Made by a program: the position numbers and the translations under genes
Notes under the pieces: generated by a model
Seen by the model: only the letters and a program-made list of their open reading frames with translations
Databases searched by the model: none
Told to the model about the DNA's origin: nothing
In this document: in pieces, positions 1 to 8,965 of the stretch
Layout: every line of letters starts with the position of its first letter
How positions within the stretch are numbered: the stretch's first letter is position 1
Origin: Bog-257 sp963834135
Lineage (GTDB): Bacteria; Acidobacteriota; Terriglobia; Terriglobales; Acidobacteriaceae
Direction: 5' to 3'
NCBI GenBank assembly: GCA_963834135.1
Contig: CAWIAN010000008.1
Location: 62,001 to 126,000, forward strand
DNA length: 64,000 nt

Positions 1-1161
1 TTCTTCCAAGGCCGGATTCGAATTTTGGTCGGTCTGGTTGACGTTTCAAATCTCTCTCAGCTTTGGGCTGAGACGTATGACCTTAGGGCTGCGGATATCT
101 TCGAGGTGCAGAAAGAGGTTGCCGAGCAGATTGCCTCCGCCCTGCGGGCTCGCTTTCCTTCCGGGCTGTCAGACTCGAGCCTTGCTTCGGTTCGGTTGCC
201 GGAGAACCTGGAGGCGTATCACCTCTATCTCAAAGGCCGTCACGCGATGGGACAGATATCGCCTGAGAGCTATCGTTTGGCGATCGAACTGTTCAGGCGC
301 GCCCTCGACAAGGACGCCACGTATGCACGCAGCTATGCCGGTTTAGCTCTTTGCTACGCCACCTCCGGCCATCTTTCGTTTATGCCGCCCAAGGAGGCAT
401 TTACGCTTGCCAGGGCCGCGGCCGCCAAAGCGCTGGAGTTTCAAGAAACTTTGCCCGACGCTCACCTGGCGATGGCGATGGTTTATTTATGGTACGAATG
501 GCGGTGGGATGCTGTGGAGCAGGAACTCCGCACCGCCGCCACACTTGCTCCCAACGATCCCTATGTGCATTTGTTCCAGGGCATCTACTGGATTATTCAG
601 GGGCAGCACGAGCGGGCGATTCGCGAAGCCCGCCGGGCGATGGACCTCGATCCACTTTCCCCTCAAGTCAGTTCTATGCTCGGTTTTGTATTGTGTTTCG
701 CGGGACAGGCTGACGAGGCCACTGAGCAATTACAGCGTACGCTGAACCTTGACCCAGGTTATCTGGTGGCCAAGGTGCTGTTGGGAGAGGCCCATCTGCT
801 GAAGGGCAACTTCGAGGAAGCAATCAAACTTTTCGAGCCGTGGCCGTGGGCGAAGTCAAATTTGGGTACGGCGTACGCCATGTCCGGCGACACGGAAGCG
901 GCGCTCAAGATACTAGCGGAGATTAAAGCACCTTCCCAGGCAGGCTATCAGTCACGTTATGACGTTGGCACGCTCTGTCTGGCCCTGAACCTGGTGGAAG
1001 AAGGCTTCGATAACCTGGATCAGTCGTTCGAGCAACGCGATCCAAAAATAGTGTTCTTGCGTGCTGTCGTCGAGGCGACACCACATCTGCAGCCTTTGCG
1101 CCAGCATCCGCGATACCTGCAGCTGTTGGAAAAAATTGGCTATCGAGTAGCAGCAAACTAA
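1..1161 (+). CDS. TPR-repeat protein, 5' end outside window
   Basis: The frame is open from the first base, so the 386 residues seen are the C-terminal part of a longer protein. The first residues (GRIRILVGLVD, then LWAETYD and VQKEVAEQIASALR) match the end of the TolB-like module that sits between an N-terminal kinase or winged-helix domain and TPRs in acidobacterial and cyclase-like regulators. The rest is helical TPR sequence with AxxLDP/NLDP motifs spaced about 34 residues apart. It resembles the C-terminal half of the kinase at 14343-16667. Only 8 bp separate it from the YcaO gene, so it is probably the promoter-proximal gene of that operon. Whether the missing N-terminus is a kinase or a DNA-binding domain cannot be seen. 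Confidence 0.85.
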   Translation, partial: FFQGRIRILVGLVDVSNLSQLWAETYDLRAADIFEVQKEVAEQIASALRARFPSGLSDSSLASVRLPENLEAYHLYLKGRHAMGQISPESYRLAIELFRRALDKDATYARSYAGLALCYATSGHLSFMPPKEAFTLARAAAAKALEFQETLPDAHLAMAMVYLWYEWRWDAVEQELRTAATLAPNDPYVHLFQGIYWIIQGQHERAIREARRAMDLDPLSPQVSSMLGFVLCFAGQADEATEQLQRTLNLDPGYLVAKVLLGEAHLLKGNFEEAIKLFEPWPWAKSNLGTAYAMSGDTEAALKILAEIKAPSQAGYQSRYDVGTLCLALNLVEEGFDNLDQSFEQRDPKIVFLRAVVEATPHLQPLRQHPRYLQLLEKIGYRVAAN

Positions 1162-1169
1162 AATCTCCT

Positions 1170-2432
1170 ATGCTGCGACTGGACCATCTTGATGCTGATT
1201 CGCTATTTCTCAACCAACAGGAAGCGGTCACCAAAATTTATCGCCGCGGCACTCATCGCTGCGTAGATCCGCGTCAAACCCTTGAGCGGGTCAAGCCCCA
1301 TCTCGCCAAGATGGGTATTACGCGAATTGCCAACATCACTGGTCTTGACCGCATCGGTATTCCTGTAGCGCTCGCTTGTCGCCCGAACTCGCGTTCGCTA
1401 TCGGTCTCCCAAGGAAAGGGCGCAACACTAGATGCCGCCAAGGCGTCTGCCGCCATGGAGTCTGTCGAGCTCTACCACGCGGAAAATATTCGCCTGCCAT
1501 TACGTTTGAGCAGCTACGAAGGTTTGCGGCAAACCGTGACCGTGGTCGATGCTGCCGAGCTGCCCCACGTCAAAGACGGCCTCTTCGACAAGCATCGTCG
1601 CCTGCTTTGGGTCGAGGGATACGATCTGCTGCACCATGAAAAAGTGTGGGTGCCGTACGAGATGGTGAGCACCGATTTCACGCTGCCTTTCCCGGATGGA
1701 TATGGTTGTTTCCCGCCCAACTCCAACGGGTTGGCGTCAGGTAATAACCTGCTGGAAGCCATCAGCCACGGTCTTTGCGAAGTCGTGGAGCGTGACGCCA
1801 TAACCCTGTGGAGCTTGCGCAGCAAGCAAGAACGCAGCCAGACCGAGCTCGATCTGAACACCGTGAATGACGGTTTGTGCTGCGAGCTGCTGGAGAAATT
1901 CGTACGCGCAAGGATCGCGGTGCGAGTGTGGGATGTCACCAGCGATATAGAGCTTCCATGCTTTCGCTGCCTCATCGACGAGAGCCGGCAGGATCCATTG
2001 CACTTCGGATACTCTGCGCGAGGGTTTGGATGCCACCCCAGCCGTGCTGTCGCTCTGGCTCGAGCGTTAACCGAAGCGGCCCAGGCGCGGCTCACCTACA
2101 TCGCTGGTTCGCGCGACGATGTTTCGCGCTCCGGCTACGAGCGCATGAGGAACTCGAAGCCGCCAGCGCAGGCGCCTGATCTTGAGGCGCCGGAGAAACG
2201 GGCCTACTCGTCTGTCGTCGACTGGGAAGAACAGACCCTGATCGACGATCTCAAACGAGAGCTGAATTCTTTGGCGGTTTGCGGAATAAATCGGGTGATC
2301 GTAATCGACCTGACTCGCGAAGAATTTCAGATTTCGGTCGCCAAGGTTGTCATACCTGGGTTAGAAGGTGTCATCTTTGAGGCAGACTACTCACCCGGGG
2401 CGCGAGCAGCACGATGGACTAAGCCACAATGA
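1170..2432 (+). CDS. YcaO-domain protein (TfuA-associated type)
   Basis: 420 residues. YcaO enzymes use ATP to phosphorylate a peptide-backbone amide oxygen, which drives azoline, amidine or thioamide formation. The ATP/Mg site is recognisable: SAAMESVE at 93-100, NSNGLASGN at 184-192, EAISHGLCEVVERDA at 196-210, and a later EAAQAR. The C-terminus lacks the PxPxP end typical of azoline-forming YcaOs with a partner cyclodehydratase. The stop codon overlaps the start of the TfuA gene (ATGA), so the two are surely co-translated. Known TfuA-YcaO pairs make thioamides, for example thioglycine in methyl-CoM reductase and in some RiPPs; the substrate here is unknown. The ribosome binding site before the ATG is weak. 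Confidence 0.93.
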   Translation: MLRLDHLDADSLFLNQQEAVTKIYRRGTHRCVDPRQTLERVKPHLAKMGITRIANITGLDRIGIPVALACRPNSRSLSVSQGKGATLDAAKASAAMESVELYHAENIRLPLRLSSYEGLRQTVTVVDAAELPHVKDGLFDKHRRLLWVEGYDLLHHEKVWVPYEMVSTDFTLPFPDGYGCFPPNSNGLASGNNLLEAISHGLCEVVERDAITLWSLRSKQERSQTELDLNTVNDGLCCELLEKFVRARIAVRVWDVTSDIELPCFRCLIDESRQDPLHFGYSARGFGCHPSRAVALARALTEAAQARLTYIAGSRDDVSRSGYERMRNSKPPAQAPDLEAPEKRAYSSVVDWEEQTLIDDLKRELNSLAVCGINRVIVIDLTREEFQISVAKVVIPGLEGVIFEADYSPGARAARWTKPQ

Positions 2433-3766
2433 ACGTCATTGTCTTCACCGGTCCCACATTGTCGAAGGAGGCCGCCCGGGCAGAGCTGGAGGCGACGTAT
2501 CTGCCACCCGCCGCCCAGGGAGACGTTTATCGCGCCGCCCTTAATCGGCCGGTGGCCATCGGCATTATTGATGGTGTTTTTGATCATGTCCCTTCGGTCT
2601 GGCACAAAGAAGTTCTATGGGCGATGAGCGAAGGCATCCACGTCTTCGGCTCTGCCAGCATGGGCGCTCTTCGTGCTGCGGAGTTGGCAGCGTTCGGAAT
2701 GATCGGAGTCGGCGAAATCTTCCGCAATTATCAGAATGGCTCCCTGGAAGACGATGACGAGGTAGCAGTGGTTCACGGAACCAGGGAAGACGGCTTCTGC
2801 GCGATGTCGGACGCGATGGTCAACATACGACAAACTCTGCTGCGCGCGGAAAACGACCGGGTACTCGATCCCGCTGTTCGTGCTGCGTTGGAGCGAATTG
2901 CGAAAAGCCTTCCTTATCCGGATCGCTCTTACGCCCGCGTCTTCGAAATCGCCGCTCAGTCGGACTTACCTGCCTCCGAGGTCGATGCCTTTCGCGCCTG
3001 GCTACCAGATGGCAAGATCGACCAGAAACGTAATGACGCCGTGACGATGCTGCGTCAGATGCGCGTTGCCCTCCTGGAGGGACTTGCTCCCAAGATGGTG
3101 GACTATAAATTCGAACGCACCGTGGTTTGGAACTCGCTGGTAAACTCGGCGGGATTTCTGCACGGAGAGAGTGACCGACTCGGCGATCTATCCACCGATG
3201 AAGTGCTGGCCGAGCTTTGGGCGGACCCCGACTTGTGCCTCCAGGCATACCAATACGCCGCCATCCGCCATCTTGTGCGGCAGGCAGCCCAGCTGAGCGG
3301 CGCAACGGTATCGCAGGAGAAGATTGCAGCTGTTGAAGCGGCGTTCCGCGCCGATCGAGGAATCGGAGAGCAGCCGGAGTTTGAGCATTGGCTTAGCCGG
3401 CACCATATGACCCCAGCAGATTTCGCAGACTTGATCCAGCATGAAGCTCTGCAACACGAGTCCGCGTTGACGCCTTGTCCTTTTCCACATCGCTGGATGA
3501 TCGACTGGTTGCGAATCAGCGGTCAATTCGAAGCGACAGCCTCAGCCGCATTGGCGAAGAAAAATGGCAGCCCGGATTCCGGTCCGCTCGATATTGAGGA
3601 TCCCGAAATCACAACGGAGGCACTATTGGAGTGGTACGTGAACGAATTGGCTTCGCCGAACGCGCCCGGCAATGCCTCATCCCGGGTCACGTTGCCATAC
3701 TTGCGTAAGGATTGGGAAGCATTTCTCGCTTCCATCGTGAAGCAGCACCGTTTTGCTCGCGGCTGA
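2429..3766 (+). CDS. TfuA-like protein
   Basis: 445 residues. The N-terminal TfuA core is clear: FTGPTL at 6-11, GIIDGVFDHVPSVWHKE at 45-61, GSASMGALRAAEL at 74-86. TfuA proteins are partners of thioamide-forming YcaO enzymes and are thought to bring in or release the sulfur. The part after about residue 200 is a helical extension of unknown role that makes the protein longer than a minimal TfuA core. The start ATG overlaps the YcaO stop by 4 bp. The gene converges on the sulfotransferase gene, leaving only 40 bp between the two stop codons. Confidence 0.92.
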   Translation: MNVIVFTGPTLSKEAARAELEATYLPPAAQGDVYRAALNRPVAIGIIDGVFDHVPSVWHKEVLWAMSEGIHVFGSASMGALRAAELAAFGMIGVGEIFRNYQNGSLEDDDEVAVVHGTREDGFCAMSDAMVNIRQTLLRAENDRVLDPAVRAALERIAKSLPYPDRSYARVFEIAAQSDLPASEVDAFRAWLPDGKIDQKRNDAVTMLRQMRVALLEGLAPKMVDYKFERTVVWNSLVNSAGFLHGESDRLGDLSTDEVLAELWADPDLCLQAYQYAAIRHLVRQAAQLSGATVSQEKIAAVEAAFRADRGIGEQPEFEHWLSRHHMTPADFADLIQHEALQHESALTPCPFPHRWMIDWLRISGQFEATASAALAKKNGSPDSGPLDIEDPEITTEALLEWYVNELASPNAPGNASSRVTLPYLRKDWEAFLASIVKQHRFARG

Positions 3767-3806
3767 TCGTTGGCAGGGCTGGCCGGTAGGCAGTCAAAAA
3801 AGCAGC

Positions 3807-4685
3807 TCACCATTTCCATAGGGTAAGGTCACGCCCGATCATCTTTTGGAGGCTCTCAACCTCCGGCTGGAACAGTTCCTTGATCTTGTTTCTAACCTCC
3901 GGAGAGACTTCCGGAAATGGCGTTCCGCCACCCAGGAATACTCGCATTAACTGAGAATCGCGCACACTCGCGACCAGATTGTCGAGGTTGCGGGCTTTGC
4001 ACCAATCGGCAACCGTAGTGGCTGTACGGGTTAGCAGAAAGCTTCGTGGTTCCGTCATTCGCTGCGAGGAGTGGATGTATCGCAATTCGGATTCGGAAAG
4101 TAGGCCGCCCGGAATGTCGAGGAACGCGAACAAGCGACTAATGTAGCTTTGCGGCGATGCACAAAGATCGTCATAGAGCGTGACAAGTAGTCGCTCTCCG
4201 GGAAACGCGTCCTTCCACTTTCGAAGGTTCGTCGCATATTGCGCTGATGCGACCAACTCCGGGTCGCGACGGAGAGCTTCCTCCAGGCTGCAACGAATTA
4301 GGCCATACGCGCGTTTAGCCCGATAGAGCGAGACGATCCGGTGAACCGGGTTTCGAAAGACAAAAATCAGCTTTGCGCCCGGAACGGTTAGCGCAATACG
4401 TTCACGGGCCTCGGGCGAAGCGAAATAGGTCGGAGCGATTTCACCCCTGGGACAGCCCGGACGGATCTCGGGAAAATGTGCAAGATACCAATCGACCCCA
4501 CGGTGAAAGTGCCGATCGAAGAAGTGAGTTTCTTTCGTGGGTGCGGGCAAACTGGTATGCCACTGCAACACGTTATGGATCCAAGTTGTACCGGTGCGAG
4601 GAGGTCCGACCACAAAGAACGACGGAAGTTGAACCGGATATGTTGCAGCTCTGGCCGTCGCCAACCCAGAATCGGCGCAACTCAC
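3807..4685 (-). CDS. sulfotransferase family protein
   Basis: Cytosolic-type sulfotransferase that would move a sulfuryl group from PAPS to an unknown acceptor. The PAPS 5'-phosphosulfate loop is GPPRTGTTW (about residues 27-35) and the 3'-phosphate element is RNPVHRIVSLYR (about 111-122, with the usual Arg and Ser). I chose GTG at 4685 because GGAGG lies 5 bases upstream; an in-frame TTG at 4706 would add 7 residues. The protein is 292 residues, normal for the family. It is divergent from the Rieske gene and convergent with TfuA. Acceptor unknown; a link to the YcaO-TfuA pair rests only on proximity. Confidence 0.88.
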   Translation of the reverse strand: MSCADSGLATARAATYPVQLPSFFVVGPPRTGTTWIHNVLQWHTSLPAPTKETHFFDRHFHRGVDWYLAHFPEIRPGCPRGEIAPTYFASPEARERIALTVPGAKLIFVFRNPVHRIVSLYRAKRAYGLIRCSLEEALRRDPELVASAQYATNLRKWKDAFPGERLLVTLYDDLCASPQSYISRLFAFLDIPGGLLSESELRYIHSSQRMTEPRSFLLTRTATTVADWCKARNLDNLVASVRDSQLMRVFLGGGTPFPEVSPEVRNKIKELFQPEVESLQKMIGRDLTLWKW

Positions 4686-5020
4686 TCCATCCTCCAGTGG
4701 CTGCAAACAAGGTCGAGCAAAGTTGTTCCTCGCCCCCCCAGCGCAGTAATCACATCTCCGCTTCGCGACCGATACAGCCGAGTAACCGTAAAAGTCCCCA
4801 AAACAGATGAGACGGAAGTCACGTCCGTTGCCCCGGTTGGATCAACTCTCTGTTAATAATGGAGACCGCCGTTTGATTCAGGATTGATAAGAAGGCCCAG
4901 CAAAAAAGCGTCTTCGTTATCCGATGACCGCGAGACAAGGGAACACGCCTGCTTTAGCGCGTCAACTGTTTTGCGCATCTCCGCCTGCTATCATTTGGCC
5001 GCGCCTGCGGAGTTTGATCC
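4686..5020. other. intergenic, divergent promoter region
   Basis: 335 bp between the divergently read sulfotransferase and Rieske genes. It must hold both promoters, but I see no convincing -35/-10 pair, inverted repeat or small gene. Confidence 0.5.
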
Positions 5021-6124
5021 ATGGAACCCTCTCTGAACGAACTGCTCATGCTCTACAACCAGGAAGCTCCCCTGGAGGAGGCCCATACCATCCCCGCCTC
5101 CTGGTACACCGACGGGCGCGTCGAGGAGCTGGAACGGCAGAACGTTTTTGGGGGCAACTGGCAGCCCTGCGCGCGAGCGGACCAGCTTACCCTTCCTGGT
5201 CAATATGTGACGGCGGAACTAGCCGGAGAACCTTTGCTAATTGTTCGCGGCAACGATCAGAAACTGCGCGGCTTCTTCAACGTTTGCCGGCATCATGCGG
5301 CCGCCGTCGCCACCGAAGAGCAGGGCACAACGAATCTTCTCCGCTGCCCCTATCACGGATGGAGCTACGGACTCGACGGCTCTCTGAAAGGTGCTCCCGA
5401 GTTTGAGGGAGTTTGCGGCTTTGACCGATCCCAGAACGGCCTTTTGCCTGTGCGGCTGGAAACGTGGGAGCAATTCGTTTTTGTGAACCTTGATCCCCAG
5501 GCGCCGTCGCTAGGCGAGTCTTTAGGAGGCTTGGTACAGCGGATTGCGCCGTTGAACATCGGTACGCTGCACTTCTTCGAGCGGCGAATCTATAGCCTGA
5601 AATGTAACTGGAAGGTGTTTGTCGACAACTATCTTGATGGCGGTTATCACGTACCGCATCTTCACAAAAGCCTGAACAGCGTCCTCGATTACAAGCATTA
5701 CACCATCGAAAACAATGGACGTTACTGCTTGCAATCGAGCCCTATGTCAGCCTCAGACGATGACCCTTTGACCGCGGCCACTCGCACGGGCGACCGCGCC
5801 TGGTACTTCTGGCAGTATCCCAACTTCATGATGAACATCTATCGCGGCTACATGGACACCAACCTGGTGTTGCCAGACGGAGTCGATTGCTGCAAGGTGA
5901 TCTTCGATTTCTACTTCGCTGACGTCAGCGAATCCGCCACCGAAGCCAATCAGCAAAGCGTGTCGGTTGGGGAGCGGGTCAATGACGAAGATGTGGGAAT
6001 CTGCGAGGCGGTGCAACGTGGCTTGCACTCACGAGCCTATGGTGCAGGAAGACTATCGGTGCGTCGCGAAGCAGGCGAGCATCTATTCCACCGTCTGCTC
6101 GCTGCCGATTTGAAACGAACCTAA
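5021..6124 (+). CDS. Rieske non-heme iron oxygenase, alpha subunit
   Basis: 367 residues. The Rieske [2Fe-2S] ligands are Cys89-x-His91 and Cys109-x2-His112 (CRHH and CPYHGW). The mononuclear iron site is DNYLDGGYHVPHLH, with Asp205, His209 and His214 as likely partners. A later EDVGICEAVQRGL segment is typical of this family. The sequence resembles the choline-monooxygenase or general ring-hydroxylating type rather than dioxygenases with a beta subunit, and no beta subunit, ferredoxin or reductase gene is nearby, so electrons must come from elsewhere. Substrate unknown. The ATG at 5021 has only a weak, distant GGAG upstream. Confidence 0.9.
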   Translation: MEPSLNELLMLYNQEAPLEEAHTIPASWYTDGRVEELERQNVFGGNWQPCARADQLTLPGQYVTAELAGEPLLIVRGNDQKLRGFFNVCRHHAAAVATEEQGTTNLLRCPYHGWSYGLDGSLKGAPEFEGVCGFDRSQNGLLPVRLETWEQFVFVNLDPQAPSLGESLGGLVQRIAPLNIGTLHFFERRIYSLKCNWKVFVDNYLDGGYHVPHLHKSLNSVLDYKHYTIENNGRYCLQSSPMSASDDDPLTAATRTGDRAWYFWQYPNFMMNIYRGYMDTNLVLPDGVDCCKVIFDFYFADVSESATEANQQSVSVGERVNDEDVGICEAVQRGLHSRAYGAGRLSVRREAGEHLFHRLLAADLKRT

Positions 6125-6131
6125 CGCCGAA

Positions 6132-7070
6132 TCATTGCTCGCTCGCTGGCCTCAGGCTTCTTGCACTTCCGTGCGCCTTCGATGGCCGCTCGTGCGAGCT
6201 GTCGTCATTCCGTGGCATCGTGCGGACACGATCGTCGTTCGACCACATTTCCCCCCTCTCGGAGATCGCTTGGGGATAATCGCCCAGCATAATTGGCGAA
6301 CAGAGAAGCATGTCTCGCTGATCCTCGGATCCAACCAGCACAGGAAAGACACCCACGTTCCGGCAGGCTCTAATTTCAGGCAGAAGCTCGTCCGGCGGCT
6401 TGAGCAGAGATACGAACTCGCCGTGATCAACGGCCAAAATCAGGTGCGCGGATAGAAATGAGGAGAGCAGCACGGAGTCGCGGTCGGCCGTGTGCGAAGG
6501 AATGGCGGTAGTATTTTCCACATCGATGCTCAGCTTCAGGACATCGTTGCGAACGAGCTGACAAGAAATCAACATCGTGCCCTGGATCTCGGCCTGCGAG
6601 CGGGTCAACTCGGCAGCGATCTCTCCGTTTACATCGCGCAGTGATTCCGAGTCATTCGATCCATCGAAGCTGAACTGGAAGAATTGCTCCAATTCGTCCG
6701 ACGGCAAGACGTCGAATTCCACCGAACGCTCGACCGTTTCATCCCACGGTTCCACCAGCTCGCCATCGACAATGACCGAAGCCGCCGGCTCGAAGCGGCC
6801 ATCGACAGCCCGTAACGCCTTTTTGGAAAGCAGATGTAGAAACCGGAGCTGAACGTGCACGAGGGTTTCGCCGGGCATCTTTAACAGGCACTCGGAGTGC
6901 ATTTGTGAGCGCTCGGCTCCTCTCTTCACGTCGTCGTACTTTGCAGGGTAGAGAATGCCGAAGCTCCAGCGCTGTCGGTCTTTGATCGCCGATGGCCGAT
7001 TCGGGTACAACTTGGACCCTTCGTATAGCACTGTGTTTGCGATCTTCACAGCCAGCTCACGATTCATCAT
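6132..7070 (-). CDS. conserved protein resembling a [NiFe]-hydrogenase-locus hypothetical
   Basis: 312 residues from ATG 7070, which is preceded at once by GAGGAGA; the ATG three bases on (7067) fits the spacing even better. Function unknown. The segments LYEGSKLYPNRPSAIK, FGILYP, LHVQ-like LVHVQLRFLHL, FLSAHLILAV, RACRNVGVFPVL and CSPIMLGDYPQ match, from memory, a protein of about 400 or more residues found in gene sets for high-affinity [NiFe] hydrogenases. In those the DYP motif is followed by a long conserved tail; here only about 45 low-complexity residues follow, so the C-terminus looks shortened or diverged. No hydrogenase gene is in the window. It converges on the Rieske gene with 7 bp between stops. 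Confidence 0.75.
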   Translation of the reverse strand: MMNRELAVKIANTVLYEGSKLYPNRPSAIKDRQRWSFGILYPAKYDDVKRGAERSQMHSECLLKMPGETLVHVQLRFLHLLSKKALRAVDGRFEPAASVIVDGELVEPWDETVERSVEFDVLPSDELEQFFQFSFDGSNDSESLRDVNGEIAAELTRSQAEIQGTMLISCQLVRNDVLKLSIDVENTTAIPSHTADRDSVLLSSFLSAHLILAVDHGEFVSLLKPPDELLPEIRACRNVGVFPVLVGSEDQRDMLLCSPIMLGDYPQAISERGEMWSNDDRVRTMPRNDDSSHERPSKAHGSARSLRPASEQ

Positions 7071-8032
7071 TCTCCTCAGTAGCTGCTCCACGCATTCGGT
7101 CGGTCATCCGGCCTTGGATAAAGATAATGTAGTGAGGCGGCCAGTGCCCCACGACGCCTGCTTGCATGCAAGACCAGACGCCATTGGAATACCGAAGCAT
7201 AGATCAGTCAAGTTGGCCTCAAGCGGTTTCAGCGCGCGCTGCAACGAAACTCTTCGCGTGACGATGAAAGAGTTGCGAGGCACATGAACACGAGCCGGTA
7301 GAAACCTTGATCGACTGAGATGGTCGTAAAAGAAAACCGCCGTTTAACGAATACGAATGGCCGTGGTCAGATGGACGGAGTGGTTAATATTGCAGCCTTG
7401 CGAAATTTGATGCGAGACGACGAACGGAAGTTGGCTTGTGTGCGAAACTGTTTGTCGTCCGCGACGACTTGCACCTCGAACGGGCGCACCGGGTTCACGA
7501 ATCGTACAGTCTTTCCGAACTGGGCCCTCTCATTCTGAGTAGGTGTTTCGATCTGCTGGCGCTCGGGAGATGCCTTCGTCGTGTTCCTTCCCCGGGTGGC
7601 CCAGGCTTAATCGCGGGTGGTGTGCGAGCTCGCGTAAGTTATTGTCCCGAAATGGGAAACAGCGTTTTCCGTCGTTTTAAGGCGCGCAAATGTCTTCAGA
7701 CAGTCTCCAGTGCCTTCGGGCAGGCGGTCATTCGCCAGACTGGCTGTAATGCGCAGCAAATGACATCCCAGATGGCAGCAAATAGCATTAATGTGTATTT
7801 CAGCCAGTCCTAAAAGTGCCAATTCGGGAAGTCGGCGCAAACCCGGTTTATCCAAGGCGGTCAAGACGAGCGGACGCGAGGGCGAGGCGATGCACAGCCC
7901 GCCGATGGGCGAAGGGCCCTCAATCGCTCTCGAAACCAAGGCCGCGAGAGTGAATAGCCCAGAGCGGAAGCTCTGGGTAAAACAGTAAACATTCCGGCAG
8001 AGCCCCTTTCAGGGGCGACAGGATTTGTGCGC
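7071..8032. other. 962 bp without a convincing gene
   Basis: Several short overlapping open frames on both strands lack ribosome binding sites and recognisable sequence. Apart from two small hairpins near the right end (listed separately) I see nothing definable. It may be a decayed gene region or the long upstream region of the gene ending at 6132. Confidence 0.5.
7958..8016. repeat. two short dispersed hairpins
   Basis: The first hairpin has a perfect 8-bp stem CCCAGAGC (7958-7965) and GCTCTGGG (7970-7977) around a GGAA loop. The second has a 6-bp stem, GCCCCT 8002-8007 and AGGGGC 8011-8016. Both recur near 24.2-24.6 kb. The second lies just past the cdsA stop and could also help end that transcript, though no T-run follows. 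Confidence 0.7.
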
Positions 8033-8965
8033 TTACCGGATCGACATAATGTGGTAAAAAAAAAGCCCCACCGGCAACGCAAACAGCAGAGCATCAATTC
8101 TGTCGAGGACTCCACCGTGCCCGGGCAATAGGTTTCCGGAATCCTTAACACCTGCTCCCCGCTTAATCGCGGATTCGAAGAGGTCGCCCAGTTGAGCAGC
8201 GCCGTTTATGCATAGAGCGAAAGCGATCACCAGGATTGCCGGCGGATGTGAAAGCCATTGATGAACGTCCGGACCGTGTGGGTTCCCAAGATTCTGAATT
8301 GCATTCTCGTGGTAGAGTCCAACGCTCGCGAAGCCGCGGAAAAGTGTGGAGGAGTAATGAAAGAGCACTAACCCGACGATGCTAGCACCCACAGCTGACG
8401 CAATCGCCCCCTCCCAAGTCTTGCCCGGACTCACGCGAGGCGCCAGCTTGTGCCGTCCGATGGCGCGTCCCACATAGTAGGCAGCGATATCACCCGACCA
8501 CACCATCAGCATAAGGTAAAAAACAAAGAGCGCTCCGAACTGAAGCTCGCGAAGCATCAACAGGACGAACAGGGTCGCCCCAATGTAAGGCAGCATCAGC
8601 GACGAGACCGCTACGTCGCCAAGGGATCTCGAGAGGGGCTCAGATCGCATGGATAGTGCCGCAAGCATGTACGGCAATAGAAGGACGATGGCGAACATGG
8701 TCAGGGTTGCAATCCATCCCAAGCCGGGACCGCTGGAACGCTCCAACTCCATGCTGGCGGCGGCTGCCCCGAACATCGCAACCAAAGCCACGTACCCCAA
8801 CCCCCGCATCGGCCGAAACCCGGTCTTCTCCGCGATGTCGAAGTACTCTCTTGCTGCCAGCAACGCTACCCCGAGCACCAGCAGCGCAAACAGCCACAGC
8901 GGCGCCCGGAACAGAGCCAGCACAACGATGGGAACCAGGATGGCTGCGGTGAGGACGCGCTTCAC
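8033..8965 (-). CDS. cdsA: phosphatidate cytidylyltransferase
   Basis: Makes CDP-diacylglycerol from CTP and phosphatidic acid for phospholipid synthesis, in the inner membrane. The family signature is present near the C-terminus: KRGAGVKDSGNLLPGHGG followed by LDRIDALL. About eight hydrophobic segments are visible. The open frame runs further upstream, but GTG at 8965 is the right start: it overlaps the uppS stop by 4 bp (GTGA) and gives 310 residues starting VKRVLTAAILVPIV, a normal CdsA N-terminus. Together with uppS it forms the common uppS-cdsA pair; the dxr and rseP genes that often follow are not here. Confidence 0.95.
   Translation of the reverse strand: MKRVLTAAILVPIVVLALFRAPLWLFALLVLGVALLAAREYFDIAEKTGFRPMRGLGYVALVAMFGAAAASMELERSSGPGLGWIATLTMFAIVLLLPYMLAALSMRSEPLSRSLGDVAVSSLMLPYIGATLFVLLMLRELQFGALFVFYLMLMVWSGDIAAYYVGRAIGRHKLAPRVSPGKTWEGAIASAVGASIVGLVLFHYSSTLFRGFASVGLYHENAIQNLGNPHGPDVHQWLSHPPAILVIAFALCINGAAQLGDLFESAIKRGAGVKDSGNLLPGHGGVLDRIDALLFALPVGLFFYHIMSIR

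Noticed and set aside
7320..7538. 72-residue frame ending in a Cys/Thr/Ser-rich stretch, considered as a RiPP precursor for the YcaO-TfuA pair.
   Set aside because: There is no good ribosome binding site, it overlaps other non-coding-like frames, and two unrelated genes lie between it and the pair. Leader-peptide features are absent.
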